From Lentinus brumalis (taxonomy: Eukaryota; Basidiomycota; Agaricomycetes; Polyporales; Polyporaceae), in contig MARA01000071.1 of assembly GCA_001792895.1 (NCBI GenBank), forward strand, positions 1-64,000: 64,000 nt of DNA. The letters are read 5' to 3'. Made by a program: the position numbers and the translations under genes. Numbering within the stretch: position 1 is the stretch's first letter; every line of letters begins with the position of its first letter. The notes under the pieces were generated by a model. It was not told the origin of the DNA, did no database searches, and saw only the letters and a list, made by a program, of their open reading frames with translations. This document shows positions 57,643 to 64,000 of the stretch, piece by piece.

Positions 57643-60383
57643 ATGGCCTCCTCGAGTGCAAGGTATGCACCCACCTTACAACATGACGCTGTCAATGGGT
57701 CTTAATTAGTCAGTCATAGATTCGCCTCCATCTACGACTCTCTACCACCCGACATCCAGAGAACGATCGTCGAGAAGCAGCTGATACCCCTACTTGACCA
57801 GGCGAACAAAGGAAAATGCAAGAAGGTCCTCGCGAGCGCGTCCAAGATGCAGCGGCGGCATGCGGGCATCCCAGTCCTCGACCTCAAGGCGAAGAAGCGA
57901 GAAGTCAACACCCTGTTGGACGAACTCCACCGAGACGCCAAACGATCATTTGTGAAAGAGCGTTCACATCGGTCCGAGCTTCTGGACCAGACAGTGGACA
58001 GCATAACATCCTGGTTGAACGATATATGGCGGGTGGTGTATGAGCACAACGTCGACTTTGCGCTCGCGCACGAATGTCTTCTGTTCACAATGAACACGTT
58101 GGATCAGATTGGTCACGGGCGAGCGAGGTGAGTTTCCTCCGCGTTGAGAGCACGGTTCTCGCATATCTCTGCTACGAAGGAGGAGCCTCTTGGGTGGCTG
58201 GTGGTTGCCGCGACAGTCCCTCCGTCTGCCTCAGTTGCCCACGCGCAGTCTCTGCGGAACAAACCATGAGACCTGCCCCAGATATCTTGCATTCTGTTCG
58301 GACAGCGGAGGACATGCTGGACAGGCGTCCTTTTCACGGTGCAGTCCTGGTCGACCAAGAGGAATGGGCATGGAGCTATGTTTGCAGGCGAAACTACTCA
58401 AGCCCTTGAGCTCATCCTCTTATGCTCTACCGGACTGAGTGATCGGCAGATCCTTGTGGCCGCCGATACGAGCGTAGTTGCATGTAGGAAGACAAAGGCG
58501 CAAAAAAAAGGTGCTGCCATTCCGATGTTGACAGAATACGATCGGATTGTCTCCAACCTTCTTGCGATGAGCGGTGTGATGCGACTGTATGTGCCGACAA
58601 CTATGCTAATGTGGTCCCCCAGCTGTCGTTGCGCATTCACGAGCATGTACGTGCCAATCACATTAAAGAGGAAGTCGGGCAAGGTCGTCAAATCGTGGCA
58701 CGTCAATGGCGCGCACAACATCGAGGAAGTGTTACAGTTTATATGGCGAGATCTCTTCCTCAGTATGCTCGCGACCGGGTCCCAGCGACAAATCAAGAGA
58801 ATTCCAGAGATGCTGGACGATATCGAGGACCTCTTGGGATGGTCTGCATTAGAGAAGTTGATTTACGGCGGCAAGAAATGTGGGGATACTCCGCACTATT
58901 CATTGTTCGTTTGACTAACTCTTACCGCAGGTCCACATGACGTAGACGATGCGGATGACGACGTGTCCGTGCTGTCAGACATCGACGAGGACGAGGACGC
59001 ATATACCGACGAGGACAGCGAGTTGGACGATCCGATCGGCAACCACGACTGGCTGCCTAAGGTGCCCGAGACGACTTCGCCTTCACACGCGAAACACTGG
59101 TCAAGTCGTATCAGCAGCCAGATGTGGCAGTTCCGGAAACACGTCCACACAGCAATGCTAGCCGTGTTCAAGGTCAATCCCTCCTTACGCCTATACTCCG
59201 CCATCCTCGCCAACTCGACCAGCCCGGAGACGACCGCGGCGGAGCTCATGACATACCTTAACGAGATGGCTCCGAGCTGTCCCGAGGTATTCGCCGCTGC
59301 GCTCGATATCCACTCACTTGAGAGGAACACCATCACCCTTGCGTCGCTGCTCTCTAGCCACTCCCACCTCATCCGCCCACGAGACGCCCCCATTTACCAG
59401 TCCGCAGTCACGACCCTCGGCGCGGACCCCTTCCAGCAGCAACGTGCACTCGAGATCATCGAGAAGGAGCTCCTCGACACTGCCAACGCCGTCCGTGCCC
59501 CGCTCCTTGGAGCCTTCTCCCTGCTCGAGACCCCAGAGAACAAGGCCGAGATCGAGCAAATTCTCAAGTTGCGGCCGTCCGCTGGTGGCAGGCAAGATCG
59601 TATCGAGCGCTGGGTCGATGCGGTTATCACGCCGGGCACGAATACCCCGAACCCGATGGCCCTCGCTGCGATGGTCATGGGCCTACCCATCGTTCCTGTC
59701 CTCGACGGGATGGACGATGCAGACCCGTTGGGCTACCTCGACCTCGACCCGACAGACCCCGATATGGAGGACTTGCGCGACGAGTTTCGACCGAGGCTGA
59801 AGCAGCGTTTCGAGGGGTGGGCGGATGCCGGCATCGCGGTGAAGGGCGGGCAGGCCATCCTCGTCAAGGTGTACCGAGAGCTTGTGAAGACAATGCCTTG
59901 GCTGCGCGCGAGCGACGTCGTCGAGGAGATGATGGCCAGGCGAGTACTGCGTTCTCGTTGATTCCTACTGGGCCGGGCGCTGACTACGTGTTTGTCAATG
60001 CTCCTAACATCGACAGGCTCGCGGATAAGCCGAGCAAACAGTTCCTTATCGACGCCGTCGACGCGCTGTCTGCCTTCGTCAAGGTCCAGCGGCGCAAGCT
60101 CTCAGCCGCTAAGTCGGAACAGAAGCGCCGCGCGGCCGCTGCGACACAGACCGCTCCCTCCCCGGGCGCCGCCGCCGGGCCCGCGACGATGGCGTTCACG
60201 TTCACTATACCGCCCGCTCCGGAGGCTGCGGAAGCCGAGGCTGACGAGCGGCCTGAGACCCCGCCGCCCCCATTGGAGCCTGTCACGCCTGCGCCTGCGC
60301 CATTGTTCACGTTCTACACGGGTGCTATCCCCGGACCGGGCGGTGGGACAGTGTATGGGGGTGGGATTGAGGACGTCGATTAG
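57643..60383 (+). CDS. Unknown conserved agaricomycete protein, exon structure partly open
   Basis: Firm exons: 57643-57662, 57720-58127, 58931-59939 and 60017-60383. The region 58,128-58,930 contains one or two further coding stretches (ETTQALELILLCSTGLSDRQ; IEEVLQFIWRDLFLSML; MLDDIEDLLGWSALEKLIYGGKK) whose junctions I could not settle. The long exon encodes an acidic segment (DDADDDVSVLSDIDEDEDAYTD written in part) and then an alpha-helical repeat-like domain (AAELMTYLNEMAPSCPEVF; LASLLSSHSHLIRPRD). The C-terminal exon is Ala/Pro-rich and disordered. The last intron (59940-60016) uses a GC donor: AG|GCGAGT...CAG. Shares a promoter with RFC1. No domain name can be given. Confidence 0.7.
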
Positions 60384-60599
60384 ATGGTCAGACTGAGGAC
60401 TATGATGTCAGAGTTTCATCTGCTTCGTTCGTGTATGGTCTTTGGTAGAATGGACAATGAAACAGTCGCACTCTCGAATCGGTCTGGCTTGAACGCGGAC
60501 CTGGGGGCGGACCACAGGTATGTATTACTGTAAAGCCTGCTTGTCCGGAGCGGTTGCTGACGCATTGAACCTCCAACAGGTTGGTGAAATGGGCTGCGG

Positions 60600-62863
60600 T
60601 CAGAAACCTCTCGACAGCTCGACCAGCTCCAGCTGGAAGTCTTCATCGTACCCAATGCACTTCATGGACCACGCACAGATGCACTGGGTGGCCAGCGCGA
60701 TCAGTATGTCTCTTGCTCTCTTGTACAATCCGCACTCACCTCCTGTCCAGCATCGAGGGCATCCCTGACATCTTCAGCGGACACATCATTGAATTTTCCC
60801 AACGCGGACTCCACTTCTTCGCGGGCGGGATCTCGACCAAGGGATCGGCGAAGATGGATGCGCGCGCGGATGGGTGTTCCCCAGCCACTTCTCGATATCT
60901 CATGAGCCCATGTCGAACGCACCTGCCGACAGACGAGACAGGTACGTGAGGACCAGCGACTCCGTGACACATCTATCACCTCACTTTCTCGTGCAGGTTG
61001 TGCCACTGCTGGACAGTCAACGGCGTATGTCCTACTAGCTCGTACTCGCCCAGGTACAGCCACTGGTTAGGTTTCAGCTTCACGAAGAGCGTCTGCGTAC
61101 GCGAGTGCTTTTTGTTCGCCGTCCACGCGTCTCCGGGCCAGACGGTTGTCTCGAAGAAGAGTCCTCCGTATCCGGGCTTTTGGGGCCCGTGCGGGTTCCA
61201 GTCAAGGCTGATGCACATGAAGTTGCTGCAACCGTGCATCGCGATGCGGCTCTTGTTCGGCCGCGGAAATGTTTCCATGCCGCCGCCTCCGAAGCGGCGG
61301 GAGAGCTGCGCGCGGGTCACGGTGGTCGCGCTTTTGTCTTCGCCGAGCGTGATAGGGAAGGCTTTGAGGGCATCCGGGGAGATAAGTTCGAGGAGATCTT
61401 CATCTTTCAGCAGGTACTCCTTCTTAATCTCTGCTTTTGGCTGCGAAGGGTCATTGGTGAGACTGCGGGGACGATCGGAAGGTAGAGGCACGGACGTTGA
61501 GCAGATTGTCAGCCTGAGGTTTCACCTCATCAGGCTCGTCGCATAGCTTCGGACATTCTTCGAACGTGGTCCTTGCATGAAGATTAACCTCTTCTTCCAT
61601 TTCTGCCTTTGTGTCCTGTACTTTGGGATGTCAGCTTCGTGCATCATGCGTCATGGGGAAACTTGGAATGGAATTATACTCGCCGCTTTTGGATGCACCG
61701 CTGTGCGTGCCGTGGATGGAGAGCCTACCCGGTTTGATAACGGTTCCGTATCCCTCTTGTCATCCCCTCCATCATGTGACAATGTCATCCATATGAAGCA
61801 TGGCTCGAAGAGAGGGAACAGCGGAGACGTAGCTCACCTGCATAGTTGAGTTTGCGCTGCTTGTATGGCGGGGAATCCTGGAGCACTCCAGCCTCGACCT
61901 TGACATGGACATCCGGCTCCTTCTTTGGTCTCGCGTCCGTCGTGCACGTTTTCTTCCTGCGTTTCCTGCGAGGATCCACGGTACTGGCAGCGGCGACCAC
62001 TTCGTGCTCTGAGTCGCTCAGCTCAATCGTCCCTAGATCGTTCTTCCCACGTCGAGCAGCAGCTCGGACATGTGAGCGTGTCGCCGCCAAGCTTGGACCC
62101 ACAGGAGTAGCTACTTCGTCATCGGATTCGCAGATCTGTACCGGGTTATCACGAGTGCCTGCGGGGCCGTCGTTTCCATTCCAAGATGACGGGCTCGGGC
62201 TTCTCTGGAGGATATGCGCAGGGAAAGGGTACACAGCCGTCCACAGGAGCAAACATCCCAGCATCGCATGCAAGGAATCGAATCGGTGCTCACCTTCAGT
62301 TTTACCCCAGACCGCGCACTCGACCCTGGTTTACTCGAAGCTCCCGACATATGATCGCGGTATGAGGCCAATTCTTTTTGCAATGCCGCTATCTGGGCGT
62401 CCTTGGCTGCGAGCAGTTCGTCAAATGTGGTAGTCCGGAGAGGTTTCTGCTCTGCCGTCGGTGACCTGCCCTACAGGTCACGGAAGGGTCGCAGGCAGTG
62501 GGCAGTCGTGGTTGCTCACCTGACGCGGCCTTCCGTCTTGCCTGGACCTGGCTGTTCCGCCTTGAAACCAAGGCGAACCTTTGTCGCGGGCTCTGAGTCC
62601 ATGATTGGCATTATGCAGTGCGTGGCTGGGAGACCAGACTTTCGAACTTCCACGAGATGTTCAATGTGAGCCACACAGGAGAGCGACTTCGAGATCTGGT
62701 CGTAGTAGTGTGGACTTAGAGTGAACAATGAACTTCTGAGGCGGCTTGTCAGCACGCACAGTTAATGAGGTAAAAGAAGGCGACAGAAGACGAACCTTTG
62801 ACTGAAGGGTACGCCGAGGCCAGCGAACTTCGTATGGGCTCGGCTTCCGATTCCACGACAGTT
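60600..62863 (-). CDS. DUF6697-like protein, member 4, with coiled-coil N-terminus
   Basis: Exons: 62796-62863, 62520-62735, 62294-62465, 61838-62204, 60985-61430, 60740-60922 and 60600-60683; all phases close. The first coding exon probably lies upstream of 62864 and was not resolved. The C-terminal half aligns with members 1-3: IKKEYLLKDEDLLELISPDAL, WNPHGPQKPGYGGLFFE, QWLYLGEYELVGHTPLT, then KVRSTWAHEISRSGWG, LRRSLGRDPAREEVESAL and, in the last exon, MKCIGYDEDF. Different from the others: no basic tail, and an N-terminal region with a coiled coil (TTTFDELLAAKDAQIAALQK) plus an acidic/basic disordered part with a KRRKK nuclear-localisation-like motif. Intron 61431-61837 is 407 nt, unusually long. 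This looks like the ancestral single-copy form and the others like derived, mobile-neighbourhood copies (inference). Confidence 0.75.
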
Positions 62864-63321
62864 CTGCAAGATTACGGCCTGCGGAAGTTGATTAAGTGAG
62901 CATGCCTCGATGAAAAACTTGCTACGCAGGATCCATAATGATACCTTCGTGACGACACAGCATGTAGTTAGCTCGCTTGCACGCTAGTATGTACTGTTCA
63001 CGCATCACCTCGTGCCTTCAGCTAGGTGCAAGAGCTACGTAAGTATGTGGCAGGCCGTAACATAGGCTAGCAGACATATCGGGTATGCTCACTCACAACG
63101 TCATGGAACAAAGAGCGATTCAAGTGAGTCTCAAAAAACGTAAGGAGACGATGCGCGTATCACATTCAGGACAACATATGCAATGTAACGGTACAGTGGA
63201 GGGGCAGTGGTACATCGGGCAGTGGTGCTGTACATGCATGTAGCACTACACTGGCGGGAACCGAGTCATACAGAGAGGGCCATATTACATACACACAACA
63301 CGCTACTGGCTACATGTCCAT
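62864..63321. other. 5' region of DUF member 4 and 3' flank of the last gene
   Basis: May contain the missing first exon of the DUF gene (a candidate ATGGATCCTGC at about 62,929-62,939 on the minus strand does not give the right phase). Otherwise nothing seen. Confidence 0.4.
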
Positions 63322-64000
63322 TCACTGCAGCGGCTGCCCACCAGGAACACCGTGCCCGTTCATGTGCAGCTGCGCAGGCGGGAGTCCATATCCATTCAGG
63401 TTGGCCACGCCAGTTCCCAACGCTTGGCCCAACAGGAGCTCGACCCGCTCGCGGTCGTCGTTCAGACGACGCATCTCCTCCCGCCACCTGGCTTCGCGCT
63501 GATCGTAGATCGACTGCAGCGCACCGAGGCTGCCGAGCGCAGTCTCCAACGCACGGCGCAGGTCCACCTCACCGGGAGAGCCCGCGCCAGGCGACCCATC
63601 CGCGGATGCATTCGAAGACAACCGTTCCACGAGCGAGATGCGTTGGGCCTTGCGCGCGACTCGGCGTTGACCGGCGAGGTGCGAGAAGGAACGCTTGACG
63701 CTGGCGAGCGCGGTCGATTTCGCGAGAGCTGGGTCTCGCCGAATAGAGCGCGAGGTGAGAGCATGGAGCTTGGTGGAGTGAGCAGGAGAGGCGAGCAGGA
63801 TCAGGGTGGAGTCCGTCTCGCGATCGAGAGCTTGGAACTACGAGCACATATCAGTACCGAACGGTCGTAGAGAGCGGTGAAGTATACTCACTGCCTGAAC
63901 GAGCGAATCCCAACGCGTGTCGAACCGTCTCCTCCGCTTCTGAGCGTTGGCAACATACTGCGGGTGGTACTCGAGATCCAGCAGGTCCTCGTCAAGGTCG
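63322..64000 (-). CDS. Unknown protein, C-terminal part (gene continues past the window)
   Basis: Two exons visible: beyond 64000 to 63892, and 63837 down to the stop at 63322-63324; the 54-nt intron is phase 0. The upstream exon encodes LLDLEYHPQYVANAQKRRRR and DTRWDSLVQA; the last exon FQALDRETDSTLILL, a helical basic region (KSTALASVKRSFSHLAGQRR), then a coiled-coil-like stretch (ALQSIYDQREARWREEMRRL) and a Gly/Asn/Pro-rich tail ending HGVPGGQPLQ. Helical, charged and probably an oligomerising or scaffold protein; not recognised. Confidence 0.72.

Noticed and set aside
1..64000. tRNA or rRNA genes
   Set aside because: No convincing B-box (GGTTCGANNCC) with a matching cloverleaf was seen by eye; a tRNAscan run would settle it.

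Overview
The window looks like nuclear DNA of an agaricomycete basidiomycete, probably a polypore-type fungus. This is inferred from dense genes with many 48-75 bp GT-AG introns, GC-rich coding sequence, a KDZ transposase, a chromovirus-type Ty3 retrotransposon, an F-box/leucine-rich gene and several gene families that I recognise only from Agaricomycetes. No database search was possible; all exon models were built by hand from splice signals, phase and similarity between copies inside the window.

Layout. 1-21.2 kb: two members of a conserved basidiomycete family (DUF6697-like, name from memory). The second is split by a 17.45 kb insertion: two head-to-tail copies of one Ty3/gypsy element sharing a middle LTR (LTR-body-LTR-body-LTR), bounded by a single 5-bp target duplication (CGCCT), sitting inside what was a 57-bp intron. 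21.2-38.4 kb: an accessory stretch with fungal lineage-specific families (a WF.NH-motif protein, a Pro-rich repeat protein ending in an RNase H1-N/viroplasmin-like domain, two unknown multi-exon genes), a KDZ transposase gene, then about 3 kb of gene-poor repeat-bearing DNA ending in a relic 3' exon of the DUF family. 38.7-47.9 kb: a third DUF member, a Ser/Pro-rich unknown protein, an F-box-like protein and a multi-pass membrane protein. 50.0-52.7 kb: a secreted repeat-peptide gene with 22 exons in which nearly every exon is exactly one copy of a 21-residue, doubly dibasic repeat. 53.1-64 kb: the housekeeping gene RFC1 (clamp-loader large subunit), divergent from an unknown conserved gene, then a fourth DUF member and the 3' part of another unknown gene that runs off the window.

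The strongest candidate for something undescribed is the gene at 50,021-52,692. It encodes a signal peptide followed by 21 repeats, each with two RR sites suited to Kex2-type cleavage. All introns are phase 0, so the exons are interchangeable cassettes. Exon-plus-intron units have been duplicated together, including as a three-unit higher-order block. This would make a precursor that releases many copies of a small Arg/Gly/Ser-rich peptide, with copy number adjustable by unequal crossing-over or exon skipping.

A caution for any reader: the two retrotransposon copies differ only by one-base length changes in short homopolymers, and at least three other genes (26,754; 34,322; 39,453) have a reading frame that would be restored by one more C in a C-run. 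Homopolymer miscalls in the assembly are therefore a serious alternative to genuine pseudogenes.
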